A stretch of 64,000 nucleotides of DNA, taken from positions 1 through 64,000 of the forward strand of contig JAOUMR010000006.1 of the NCBI GenBank assembly GCA_029881435.1. Direction: 5' to 3'. How positions within the stretch are numbered: position 1 is the stretch's first letter; every line of letters begins with the position of its first letter. A program made the position numbers and the translations under genes. This DNA is from Nitrospira sp. (GTDB lineage Bacteria; Nitrospirota; Nitrospiria; Nitrospirales; Nitrospiraceae). A model generated the notes under the pieces. The model worked only from the letters and a program-made list of their open reading frames with translations. It did no database searches and had not been told where the DNA came from. Shown here in pieces: positions 49,244 through 58,751 of this stretch.

Positions 49244-50785
49244 TTACGGCCCGACTTGTTTGTTCTTCTTTGCCAGCGCCCTCCGCAATTCCACCATGGC
49301 CAACGTATCTCTTGCGCAATAGCGCAACAACGACTCCCGTAGCGCAGCCTGTTCCACCCAATCGGTTTCGACGAAGACCATGCGGTAGTATTCGGCGGCG
49401 GCTTGCCCTCCTGCTTGAATCGCAAGATCATCGTATCCAAGCGATGGCACAACAGCCGGCAACACCGATTTAATCGAGTAGGATCCATTGAAGTCGGGAT
49501 GGTAATAGTGCTCTCGAATAACAGGGAGGAGATCCCACAACCGTTTCAAAATTGATTTGAATGCCGATTTGAACTCAGGGAAGGTCTCTGCAAGTTGTCG
49601 GATGATTGCTTCTTCGTACGCGGAGTACACAACAATACTCCCTTTCTCCCCAAGTGATTCGATCAATGCCTGGGCCCACTGTTTACGCGGCTCCGACGCC
49701 TCGTTGTGGAGAAATTCCTGATGGGATAGTTCACCGGATTCCAGTTCGATGTGATTGGACCATTGGACAGGAATGGGCTGGTAGGGCCTGGTCAAGGGAA
49801 ACCGCGGCAACGCCAACATGACAGTTTCGATGTCCAGGTGGTGCACGGGATACGTGACAGAACGAAGGACTTTCCCCAATTCAGAGGACATCCACTCGAC
49901 ATTGTCTTTCACCCGTCGCTGCGCATCTGACAGTCGTGTGCCATTAGGAATGTCGTCGATCGTCGTAATGCCCTGTTGGACAAGCTGGTTCACAACCTCT
50001 TTTTTCCCCGGCAAGTGATAGATCCAGCGCGACGGCTTTCTCTTGGTGCAATGAGCCCAGAAAGGGCACTCGTAGGGCACATGACAATGCTGATCTGGTT
50101 CAATGTCAGGGGGATCAGATTTGAGGAGTGCGGATTTCATGACCGGTAACTGCTCATAGACCTGTCCCCGTCGAAGCGTCACCGATTCCGACATGTTTTT
50201 AACTGCGAAAAGAGCTCGTAAGTCGACCTCTCCACCTTGGTAGAGATATCCCGTATCGATGTGCATCAGACAGGTCGCATCGAGGGTCAATCCGACCCCT
50301 TGGACGACATGGCTTTGAACGGACAGATCGTCGAGGTGCACATCTTTCACTCGTGTTGATGACTTCACTTCGATTAATCGCCAAGACAAGGGTGCATCCT
50401 CACTAGTTCTCACCCGCTCCAAAATATCCACGCGCACCAGCACTCCGTCATGTTCAAACGCTCCTTCAAAGATGGACGGAATACTAGGATTGTGAACCAG
50501 AGCCGCCGTCTCTGCGACCGCAGCCTCCCGCTGGCGAAATCCTGCCTTCACCAATACCCCACCAGGAAAGTACTGCTGCGCAAGCCTGCCAATCTCAGTT
50601 CCCATATCCAGAATAGCCTGAGTCGACGCATCAGGCGGCGTCGCCAATTCAGGACGGTGAATCTCGAGATACAGACGTTTGAGACATTGCAACCCGGAGA
50701 GATACTTGGATTTCGATAAGCGGCGCGAGGGTGGCGCAGCGAATAGCCCCTCGTGTGAATCGGTCATTGTCACATTATCCATCAT
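49244..50785 (-). CDS. DUF2779 protein (RecB/Cas4-like plus RNase H-like fold nuclease family)
   Basis: LSKSKYLSGLQCLKRLYLEIH N-terminus, Cys cluster CHVPYECPFWAHC, YPVHHLDIETVMLALPRFP, YSAYEEAIIRQLAETFP, LLRYCARDTLAMVEL. Confidence 0.88.
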   Translation of the reverse strand: MMDNVTMTDSHEGLFAAPPSRRLSKSKYLSGLQCLKRLYLEIHRPELATPPDASTQAILDMGTEIGRLAQQYFPGGVLVKAGFRQREAAVAETAALVHNPSIPSIFEGAFEHDGVLVRVDILERVRTSEDAPLSWRLIEVKSSTRVKDVHLDDLSVQSHVVQGVGLTLDATCLMHIDTGYLYQGGEVDLRALFAVKNMSESVTLRRGQVYEQLPVMKSALLKSDPPDIEPDQHCHVPYECPFWAHCTKRKPSRWIYHLPGKKEVVNQLVQQGITTIDDIPNGTRLSDAQRRVKDNVEWMSSELGKVLRSVTYPVHHLDIETVMLALPRFPLTRPYQPIPVQWSNHIELESGELSHQEFLHNEASEPRKQWAQALIESLGEKGSIVVYSAYEEAIIRQLAETFPEFKSAFKSILKRLWDLLPVIREHYYHPDFNGSYSIKSVLPAVVPSLGYDDLAIQAGGQAAAEYYRMVFVETDWVEQAALRESLLRYCARDTLAMVELRRALAKKNKQVGP

Positions 50786-50840
50786 CTCATCACGGATTTC
50801 TTACTGGGTGTCAGGGGAAAGTCTGTTAGGATTACGCGCC

Positions 50841-52166
50841 ATGATCAAAGATGTCGGCCAGATCAGACGGTCTGTGATGACGCTCGCATTCCCCATTACA
50901 GTCAGTAGTTTTCTTCAGCGGGCAGAAGGTATCGTCGCGATATTCCTTGTCGGCGGGCTGGGCGCCACGTCGATTGCAGCAGTCGGGTTGGGCCAACTGC
51001 TCGCATTTATCGCGACAACCGTGGTTTCGGGGCTTTCGGTCGGCACCAACGTCATCGTCGCCCAGCTCTGGGGGGCTCGACGGCGACAGGATGCAGGAGA
51101 AGCCGCGCGCCATTTTCTCTGGCTGTCCATCGGGATCTCGCTTCTGTTGGCCGCGTTAGGGGTATGGAGTAACGCTTTTGTGATGCACCACTTGGGAGCC
51201 GAACCGGGCGTCATCGAATTGGCTCTCCCCTATTCGACACTCATCTTTCTCGTCATCCCTTGCACGGTACTTATACAGGTGTTGTCCTCTATTCTCCAGG
51301 GGACGGGTGATACCCGCACTCCAATGTATGCCATGATCGGCGTGAACCTTCTGCATGTCTCCTTTGCCTACCCCCTCATCTATGGACGATGGGGCCTCCC
51401 TAGTCTAGGCCTCACGGGGGCAGCCATCGCTGTCGGTTTTGCTGAGGCAACCGGTGCTCTTTATTTGCTCATGCGTTGTCGCTCAATTCTGAAGCAGTCG
51501 TTACGGGTGCGCCTTGACCTCATCAGGTCGATTTGGGAAGTCGGGGCATCGGTTTCCGGAGAACGGATCATTCAGCAAGCCGGAGTCTTTGTCTATACGA
51601 AGCTTGTGCTCCTCTACGGTACCGTGGCGTATGCTGCACACCAAGTCGGCTTATCGATCGAATCATTCTCATTTCTACCAGGGTATGGGCTCGCCATCGC
51701 CGCGGCCACCATGGTGGGTCAGAGCATTGGAGCAGGAAAGTATGCCAGGGCGAAACTGGAAAACTGGGAGGCCAATCGAATCGCCATGGCTCTGATGGCC
51801 GGCATGGGCCTGATCTTTTACTTGTTCCCAGATGCGTTGCTACGCGCATTTACGACAGACGAAGCGGTCATTGAACTTGGAATCACGTTTCTGAAAATTG
51901 TGGCTCTATTGCAGATCCCATTGGCCGTCACCATGGTGTTAGCTGGATCACTCCGTGGTGCGGGCGATACCCGGTTCATCATGGGTACCACCGTCGTCGG
52001 CATGTGGGGAGTGCGCGTGCCGTTGGCCCTAATGGCAGCGCTGTGGTTAGATCAGTCGGTGTTCTTCATCTGGGCAGTAACGATCGCGGATTGGTCGGTA
52101 CGCATGGGTCTGTTGCTGTGGCGTTATCGATCTGAACGTTGGCGGCAGATTCAAGTCATCCGGTAA
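50841..52166 (+). CDS. MATE family efflux transporter
   Basis: 12 TM-type sequence; GQIRRSVMTLAFPITVSSFLQR...LIFLVIPCTVLIQVLSSILQGTGDTRTPMYAM...AGSLRGAGDTRFIM. Confidence 0.94.
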   Translation: MIKDVGQIRRSVMTLAFPITVSSFLQRAEGIVAIFLVGGLGATSIAAVGLGQLLAFIATTVVSGLSVGTNVIVAQLWGARRRQDAGEAARHFLWLSIGISLLLAALGVWSNAFVMHHLGAEPGVIELALPYSTLIFLVIPCTVLIQVLSSILQGTGDTRTPMYAMIGVNLLHVSFAYPLIYGRWGLPSLGLTGAAIAVGFAEATGALYLLMRCRSILKQSLRVRLDLIRSIWEVGASVSGERIIQQAGVFVYTKLVLLYGTVAYAAHQVGLSIESFSFLPGYGLAIAAATMVGQSIGAGKYARAKLENWEANRIAMALMAGMGLIFYLFPDALLRAFTTDEAVIELGITFLKIVALLQIPLAVTMVLAGSLRGAGDTRFIMGTTVVGMWGVRVPLALMAALWLDQSVFFIWAVTIADWSVRMGLLLWRYRSERWRQIQVIR

Positions 52167-52179
52167 CGGCAAAGCGTTA

Positions 52180-54444
52180 TCACACGGTTTGCAGCAACGG
52201 CATTTCCTCCAGTCCCTCTTCCACCAGGAACTCGATATCGCCGGTGACGACATCGTACATTGCTCCGACAATCGCGATACGCCGCTCTCGGACGAGTCCG
52301 TCGAGCGTCTTACTCTGCTCGCGCATCTCTCTGACCACCCGTATGACGTTGTGTCTGGCCACGGCATCGACCCGTGATGCCATTTGAGGCGAGCGTGGTT
52401 CCTCGGTCCCCTGACAGAGGATTCCCTCAGCAGATCGATGAATCTCGTTCACAATGGAATCAAGATGTTCACATCCTGTCGCTTCAACCGCCGTCATGGA
52501 CGAACCCAGGAGTTTGACCGCGGCCGAAACTGCACCGCATCTGGTATGCCCGATCACGATCAGGAGTTTTGCCCCTGCTACGGCGCAACCATATTCTGCG
52601 CTGGCCAATACCTTTGGGCTGTTCACATTCCCGGCAATGCGGATACTAAAAATGTCTCCCATACCGAGGTCGAAGATCAATTCAACGGGAGTGCGAGAAT
52701 CAATGCAACTAAGCGCGACGGCGAAGGGATGTTGGCCCTCGGCTGTCGCGCGGACCTGACGATTGAAGTCTCTCGTGAGGCGCCGCCCCGTGCGGACGCG
52801 TTCATGGCCATCCTTCAGGAGTTGCAAGACCTGCTGCGGTGTGAGTGCTGCTTGGAGTTCACGGGTCGAATAATCCACATATTGAATCTGATCTTTGAAC
52901 TTGTACTCGTTCCGAAATCCGATGAGGCTTACATCAATACCGCGAGCCGGTCCTGTCTGTTCTTTGAAATCACGAATAAGGTCGAGCACGTCCGGGTCGA
53001 TGTAGTCCGTATTCTGGGCATCAAGCAGCACGCGCCCATTGCGTGGTGCTTCAGCTAGTACGCGAGACAAGGCCGCACGATTGAGAAAGCTCTCCTGGTT
53101 GGCCAGTTCGATATGGAGGACGTCGCCGCCGAGATGCTTTTCCACGAAACGGCGCACCGGGCGTTGTATATTGCTATTGAGAATAAACCCAATGGCCACG
53201 ACGAGCCCAATCACGATACCGATCAAAAGGTCGGTAAAGACGATTGCCGTCACGGTCGCCGCGAACGGAATGAATTGATAGCGGCCTTCAGCCCACATCT
53301 GCTTGATCAACGCAGGACTGGCCAGCTTTACCCCCGTCATGAGCAAGATCGCCGCGAGACACGAGAGTGGAATCATGTTCAGATAGGTTGGGATGAACGG
53401 GACACTGATCGCAATCAACAGACCATGCACAAGAGTCGCCATTTTTGTTTTTCCGCCGGTGGTGACGTTGACGGAACTGCGGATGATCACCGATGTGACC
53501 GGAAGACCACCGACCAATCCACAGGTTACGTTTCCAATCCCTTGCGCCAATAACTCTTGGTTCGGTGGCGAAGTCCGTTGTTGTGGATCTAGCCGATCAA
53601 CCGCTTGCAGATTGAGGAGAGTTTCCAAAGATGCGACCATGGCGATGGTCAATCCAGCGATATACACAGCTGGGTTGGTCCACTGGGTATGATCGTGAAA
53701 TTGCAGTAAGCCCAGGAATTCGCCCAGGCTATCGGCTATCGGTACCTGGACGAGATGGCTTGCGCTGATCAGCCAAGGATCTCCAAGTTGCTCAAACCAT
53801 AGGCTTACACCGACACCGAACAGCACCACGGCCAGCGGAACCGGCACGGCGGAGTCTTTCAGAGGTTTCCAGGTGCTCCACAGGACGAGCAGAACGAGGG
53901 ATGCCAGACCAATGATGGAAGCACCAAGTTGAAAATCCCCGAACATATGGAAGAATTCGGAAAACGTCGTTTCGAGGTCCGGTTGAAAGAAGGACATTTC
54001 TCCTTCCGGATCCGGGTCATGCCCAACCAGATGCGGGATTTGTTTCAAGATGAGAATCACGCCGATGGCAGCCAGCAATCCCTTGATCACGCTGGTTGGG
54101 AAGAACGCCGCGATGAATCCTCCTTTTGCGACACCAAGGCCGATTTGAATCACCCCTGCAAGGACAACCGCGGTTAGAAAGGCTGAAAATGAGCCGAGTG
54201 AGAGGATTTCCGCCGCGACGACTGCCGATAATCCGGCGGCCGGGCCGCTTACACTGGTGTGGGAACCACTGAAAAGCCCCACGACGATGCCGCCGACAAT
54301 TCCCGCTACTAATCCCGACAGCAGCGGCGCGCCGGAAGCGAGCGCAATTCCGAGGCATAAAGGCAAGGCCACAAAAAAGACGACAAGACCCGATTTTATG
54401 TCGGCTAGAAGGGTGCCCACGGACATGCCATTGGTGGTACGCAT
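52180..54444 (-). CDS. SulP-family anion transporter fused to a C-terminal beta-carbonic anhydrase domain
   Basis: SulP core AASGAPLLSGLVAGIVGGIVVGLFSGSHTSVSGPAAGL; STAS-like region; beta-CA motifs ALSCIDSRTPVE and VIGHTRCGAV. Confidence 0.93.
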   Translation of the reverse strand: MRTTNGMSVGTLLADIKSGLVVFFVALPLCLGIALASGAPLLSGLVAGIVGGIVVGLFSGSHTSVSGPAAGLSAVVAAEILSLGSFSAFLTAVVLAGVIQIGLGVAKGGFIAAFFPTSVIKGLLAAIGVILILKQIPHLVGHDPDPEGEMSFFQPDLETTFSEFFHMFGDFQLGASIIGLASLVLLVLWSTWKPLKDSAVPVPLAVVLFGVGVSLWFEQLGDPWLISASHLVQVPIADSLGEFLGLLQFHDHTQWTNPAVYIAGLTIAMVASLETLLNLQAVDRLDPQQRTSPPNQELLAQGIGNVTCGLVGGLPVTSVIIRSSVNVTTGGKTKMATLVHGLLIAISVPFIPTYLNMIPLSCLAAILLMTGVKLASPALIKQMWAEGRYQFIPFAATVTAIVFTDLLIGIVIGLVVAIGFILNSNIQRPVRRFVEKHLGGDVLHIELANQESFLNRAALSRVLAEAPRNGRVLLDAQNTDYIDPDVLDLIRDFKEQTGPARGIDVSLIGFRNEYKFKDQIQYVDYSTRELQAALTPQQVLQLLKDGHERVRTGRRLTRDFNRQVRATAEGQHPFAVALSCIDSRTPVELIFDLGMGDIFSIRIAGNVNSPKVLASAEYGCAVAGAKLLIVIGHTRCGAVSAAVKLLGSSMTAVEATGCEHLDSIVNEIHRSAEGILCQGTEEPRSPQMASRVDAVARHNVIRVVREMREQSKTLDGLVRERRIAIVGAMYDVVTGDIEFLVEEGLEEMPLLQTV

Positions 54445-54529
54445 GAGAAGAGTGCTCCTATTGTAACCGATTCGCCGGTTACAGATGCAGGAACGAGAGT
54501 GAGAAACGCTGGAGGGAGATCGAAGAAGT

Positions 54530-54889
54530 TCAGGTCATTCGCTGATCAGACCAGGCATAAGCAGCACCGAAACACACGCCAGCCACAGCCGACTGGATGA
54601 ACACATTTTCCGCATGAATAGCCATCGCCCACCACACGATGGCGGCCAAGAGCCCTGCAACAGCTCCGAGAAGAACTTTCCCACCTGCAAGTCGAAGCCA
54701 GTCGGTGAAGAGCACCCAGGCTGCCATATACAACGCACCAGCAGTAGCTGATGCGCAGAGGTACATGAGATCGCGCTTGAAGAACCAGACTTGGACCGCT
54801 CCGGCAAGCGCACCAAGAATCAGGCCAGTCACAACCCGCTTAATCAAGATGGAATAATGAAATGAGGTATCGGCCAATGCATCCTCCAT
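54530..54889 (-). CDS. Small integral membrane protein of unknown function
   Basis: Four hydrophobic segments (ILIKRVVTGLILGALAGAVQVWFF etc.); start chosen at MEDALADT. Confidence 0.7.
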   Translation of the reverse strand: MEDALADTSFHYSILIKRVVTGLILGALAGAVQVWFFKRDLMYLCASATAGALYMAAWVLFTDWLRLAGGKVLLGAVAGLLAAIVWWAMAIHAENVFIQSAVAGVCFGAAYAWSDQRMT

Positions 54890-54947
54890 TGTGCTCTGCC
54901 CAAGTATCACAGGGGGCAAGGTGTTGCGCAGAATCTATTGCAATCAG

Positions 54948-55697
54948 TCAATACAGCCATACCTGACCGCCGGATCGTAGTGCAAGCCCTGACTGGGGAG
55001 CCCACTGCTCCAAGCCAAACAGCCAACGTCGCTCGGGACGCATGAAGTATAGCTTTACGCTCTCAACCGCCGATCCACCAGACTTCTTCTGAGGCTGAGC
55101 GCCAAGAATTTTCTGCCAGGCTGGACGCCATTGCGAAGGGCGCACATGAATGGGATCAAAGCCGTACCACGCGGGATCGAGCCTAAAGAATTGGGCGCCG
55201 TACGTTTCAGCCAACTTGGCCAGCCCTTCGTTGACCAATTCCGATCGGTCGATCACTTGAGCGAGAGACAACCTGCAGGACGGTACCAGAATCGAACGAA
55301 AGGCCAGAAATTTCAGATTCGACAGGCGGGAGATGCTGGCGAGAGGCAGGTCCGTCACCACAATATCCTTCGTCACTCGACTCAGGCGAATGAGTGTCTC
55401 CTCCACCCACCCCAGCGTTCGTTCAACTGAAAAGCCGTACAAGATATCGTTACCGACATCGGTCACCAGGCCTCTGGTGGCCAGTGGAGGTCGGCGTTCC
55501 AGCTCAGCCCACAGGCCTGACCTGAGGATGCCGGGCAGCGTACGAAAAATAATCCGACTCGGAGCGCCATAGGATCGCCCATGACCGAGCGCCGCCAGCA
55601 CTTCCACGTGTGGTCCCCACACCGATCTCGCCGTCGAGACGACGGTCTGGAATCCACGTGTCAGATTGCTGGCGCCAAGCGCAACGACACGAACCAT
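54948..55697 (-). CDS. SGNH/GDSL hydrolase-like protein
   Basis: VVALGASNLTRGF block I-like, TDVGNDILYGF block III-like, FDPIHVRPSQWRPAW D-x-x-H block V-like. Confidence 0.65.
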   Translation of the reverse strand: MVRVVALGASNLTRGFQTVVSTARSVWGPHVEVLAALGHGRSYGAPSRIIFRTLPGILRSGLWAELERRPPLATRGLVTDVGNDILYGFSVERTLGWVEETLIRLSRVTKDIVVTDLPLASISRLSNLKFLAFRSILVPSCRLSLAQVIDRSELVNEGLAKLAETYGAQFFRLDPAWYGFDPIHVRPSQWRPAWQKILGAQPQKKSGGSAVESVKLYFMRPERRWLFGLEQWAPQSGLALRSGGQVWLY

Positions 55698-55719
55698 CGC
55701 TCGTGCTCCCCCGGCTTGA

Positions 55720-57069
55720 TTATGGTTTGGGCGGACAGGTTGTCTGCCTCGTGTCGCGGCCAGGCCCTTTCGTGACTTCGATCCGTCCGACGCCCTTCAC
55801 GTTTGCACAGAGGTCGCCCAATCCCGGCGTGATGAGCCTAAATGGCCCACCCTTTCCATCCGGCAACGGCTGGCCATCGAGCTCATACAGGAGGAGCCCG
55901 AAATCACGAGCTTGCTGAAGCGTCAGTGTCGAAGCATACGTGCCATCCACCGAATGAAACGTGACATGATCGACATCGATGTGCAGAGCCGGCACTTCCA
56001 GCAGTCCCTTAAGTTTGACGGCGCGTCCCTGCATGCCCGGCATCATGGTAGTGACGTCGGCGACCTGATGGTCTTCTGGTAACTGTCGGAGCGCCTCGCG
56101 ATCGAATGAAACAGGCTGGACGACAGCGCCGTCGATCTTCACGACACCGGGGCCGACCTTTTCTTTCTCCGTCATCGCCTTGATCATCGCCGTCAGTGCT
56201 TCGTTCACTGGCGTCGGAACGCCCAGTTCCCGTCCCTTCTCCACAATATACCCATTCAAGTATGCGATTTCTGTCTGGCGTCCCACCTTCCAATCGTCAT
56301 ACATCGAGGTATGGATATCGCGAATCTCCTGCGTGGCCTTCACGACTCGTTCCGGCATATCCAGCGGTAACGGCACTTTGAGGGTTGCCGAGATTGCCGT
56401 GACTTCCCCCACGATTTGCCTGATCACGCCGAGCATTTCCGGGTGGTCCAGCGCCTTCGCCACACAATCGTTGATGAGCACGGTGATGGGATTGAAGACA
56501 CAGTTCCAGCACATCTTCTCCCATTTGCTGCGGCGAATATCTTTGGACAGCTGGCAGGGAATGCCCGCTGCAACGAAGCGGTCGCGGATTTTCAGCAGCC
56601 GTTCGCTCTCATACCCCATCAGTTCGCCGATCGCCACGGCCCCCTTCTTATAGTGATCAATCACGCCAGGCTCGGCGATCTTCGAATAGATAAAGGCCAC
56701 CCCACCCACGACACAGTCGCGATTGAATCGGGCGATCAGCCGATCTTCGGTATCGATTCCATTCTGTAGGGTGAGGATGACCGTCTGCTCTGAGAGCACA
56801 GGCTCAATCTGGTCCATGACCTCATCGAGATCGTAGGCTTTCACTCCCAGGACAATGAGGTCGGGTTTCGGAAACTCTCGAGCCTCCGAGGCCACCCTTG
56901 GCCGGACGGTGAACGACCCACTGGCACTACGAATGGTCAGGCCGTTCCGTTTGACAGCGTCACGTGTTGTGGGCCTCAGCAAAAAGGAGACATCCGGATT
57001 ATTCTTTGCTAGATGTGCTCCAAAGAACCCGCCGACCGATCCGGCACCGACCACTAAGATCTGTTTCAT
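55720..57069 (-). CDS. 2-dehydropantoate 2-reductase-like protein with C-terminal sulfite-oxidase-fold-like extension
   Basis: N-terminal ILVVGAGSVGGFFGAHLAK and PanE/ApbA C-terminal domain to about residue 305; extension VTFHSVDGTYASTLTLQQARDFGLLLYELDGQPLPDGKGGPFRLITPG. Start at 57069. Confidence 0.85.
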   Translation of the reverse strand: MKQILVVGAGSVGGFFGAHLAKNNPDVSFLLRPTTRDAVKRNGLTIRSASGSFTVRPRVASEAREFPKPDLIVLGVKAYDLDEVMDQIEPVLSEQTVILTLQNGIDTEDRLIARFNRDCVVGGVAFIYSKIAEPGVIDHYKKGAVAIGELMGYESERLLKIRDRFVAAGIPCQLSKDIRRSKWEKMCWNCVFNPITVLINDCVAKALDHPEMLGVIRQIVGEVTAISATLKVPLPLDMPERVVKATQEIRDIHTSMYDDWKVGRQTEIAYLNGYIVEKGRELGVPTPVNEALTAMIKAMTEKEKVGPGVVKIDGAVVQPVSFDREALRQLPEDHQVADVTTMMPGMQGRAVKLKGLLEVPALHIDVDHVTFHSVDGTYASTLTLQQARDFGLLLYELDGQPLPDGKGGPFRLITPGLGDLCANVKGVGRIEVTKGPGRDTRQTTCPPKP

Positions 57070-57169
57070 GCTCGTCTCCACTCGCGTCACATAGGTTGCG
57101 TGAGCAACGGCGGTACTATAGCATGAGCCGACGAGGAGGCGCAGCCGTCTCCCCGCTCTGTGACGATCT

Positions 57170-57904
57170 ATGACGCATGGTTCTGATCTCGGGATCCTCA
57201 AGGACAAACTCGCCAACGCGCGATCCATCACGGTGCTCACCGGTGCCGGCATTTCCGCTGATAGCGGCGTGCCGACCTTTCGTGGTACCGACGGCCTATG
57301 GCGGAATTTTCGTGCAGAAGATCTTGCGACGCCGGATGCCTTTACGCGGGATCCTCGGCTGGTGTGGGAATGGTACAACTGGCGGCGTGAACTGATCGCG
57401 ACAAAGCAACCGAATGCTGCTCATCAGGCAATCGTCGAGTTGGAACGCCGTTGTCCACGGTTTTGGCTCATCACACAAAACGTAGACGGGCTGCACCGAG
57501 CGGCGGGATCACGAAGACTGTCCGAGATTCACGGCAACATTTGGATGGTGCGCTGCACGGCCTGCGGACACGTTTCTGAAAGTCATGAGGTTCCAATCCA
57601 GATCCTGCCTCTGTGCAGCCTCTGTCGGAATCTTCTACGACCCCATATCGTGTGGTTCGGAGAATCACTCGCGGAGGAGGACTTGCGGCGTAGCTATACC
57701 GCCCTTCAATCGAGCGATGTGTGCCTGATCATCGGGACGTCCGGTATGGTCTATCCCGCTGCCGGATTTGCGTCGATTGCAAAAGAGGCCGGCGCCTTCG
57801 TGGCCGAGATCAATCTCGACCCCACACCGCAGTCAGCGCTGGTCGATATGTCCCTCCAAGGCCGTGCGAAAGACATCGTACCGTTATTGCTCGAGCCGTG
57901 CTAG
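57170..57904 (+). CDS. cobB: NAD-dependent protein deacylase (Sir2/CobB family)
   Basis: VLTGAGISADSGVPTFRG, ITQNVDGLHRAAG, EIHGNIWMVRCTACG, CSLCRNLLRPHIVWFGE; WYNWRRE Tyr/Arg of SIRT5-like type. Confidence 0.94.
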   Translation: MTHGSDLGILKDKLANARSITVLTGAGISADSGVPTFRGTDGLWRNFRAEDLATPDAFTRDPRLVWEWYNWRRELIATKQPNAAHQAIVELERRCPRFWLITQNVDGLHRAAGSRRLSEIHGNIWMVRCTACGHVSESHEVPIQILPLCSLCRNLLRPHIVWFGESLAEEDLRRSYTALQSSDVCLIIGTSGMVYPAAGFASIAKEAGAFVAEINLDPTPQSALVDMSLQGRAKDIVPLLLEPC

Positions 57905-58609
57905 AAGTAGGACTACTTCCTCTAAATTTCTGATGACCTGAACGCCTTCTGGTTGCTGCTGCCCTTTGCGGTCCAACAGAACGGCGTGCAGTCCAGCCTT
58001 CCGCGCGCCTTCCACGTCCTCTCGAAAACTATCTCCCACATGCAGAGCTTCTTCTGCATCGACTGCGTGCTTCTCCAACGCGAGGTGAAAAATCTTGGGA
58101 GCCGGTTTTGCCGCTTGGGCCAAACTCGAGATCGTCACCGTGTCGAAACTGTCAGCGATACCTAGTCCGCGCATCACCGTGAAAAGACGGGAGTCAAAAT
58201 TTGAGATGATGCCGAGCTCCAGATCCTGCGCTTTGAGTCGCGCCAAGATGGCCGCTGTTTCAGGAAATAAGCGCCATGATTGATGATCTTCAAACGCGTG
58301 AAAGACCTGATCGAAGAACTCGTCGAATCGTTGGAACATGCCCACACGGTAAAAGACGTTATGAACAATATCGAACCACCAGAGCCGCTCGCTCTGTTTG
58401 ATCTGCGCTGGCTCGGTGATGGCGAAGACCGGAGGCGGAGCTTCTTGGAACGCACGGCGGAATGCCTGGGCGATCTCGGTGACGGAATCCGGTTTCTGGC
58501 GAAACCCGAATTGAACTGCATGATGAAGGTACATCTCCGCCACCGAACCGTGCACGTGAAACAGGGTATCGGCAGCGTCAAAAAATACGACTCGTATTGA
58601 ACGACTCAT
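57884..58609 (-). CDS. HAD-superfamily hydrolase
   Basis: VVFFDAADTLFHVHG, LGIISNFDSRL, AAKPAPKIFHLAL, LHVGDSFREDVEGARKAG. Confidence 0.93.
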   Translation of the reverse strand: MSRSIRVVFFDAADTLFHVHGSVAEMYLHHAVQFGFRQKPDSVTEIAQAFRRAFQEAPPPVFAITEPAQIKQSERLWWFDIVHNVFYRVGMFQRFDEFFDQVFHAFEDHQSWRLFPETAAILARLKAQDLELGIISNFDSRLFTVMRGLGIADSFDTVTISSLAQAAKPAPKIFHLALEKHAVDAEEALHVGDSFREDVEGARKAGLHAVLLDRKGQQQPEGVQVIRNLEEVVLLLARLEQ

Positions 58610-58751
58610 GCTTCCCCAATCATGGCCTCAGTAAGCAGCCTGCCTTCATGCCCAAATACATCATGAATACAATCACCTATCCATCGTTTTCTTGACAAAG
58701 AATACCCCCCTTGCTAGCTTCGAAGAAACAAAAAAGTAGGGAGACTGTTTC

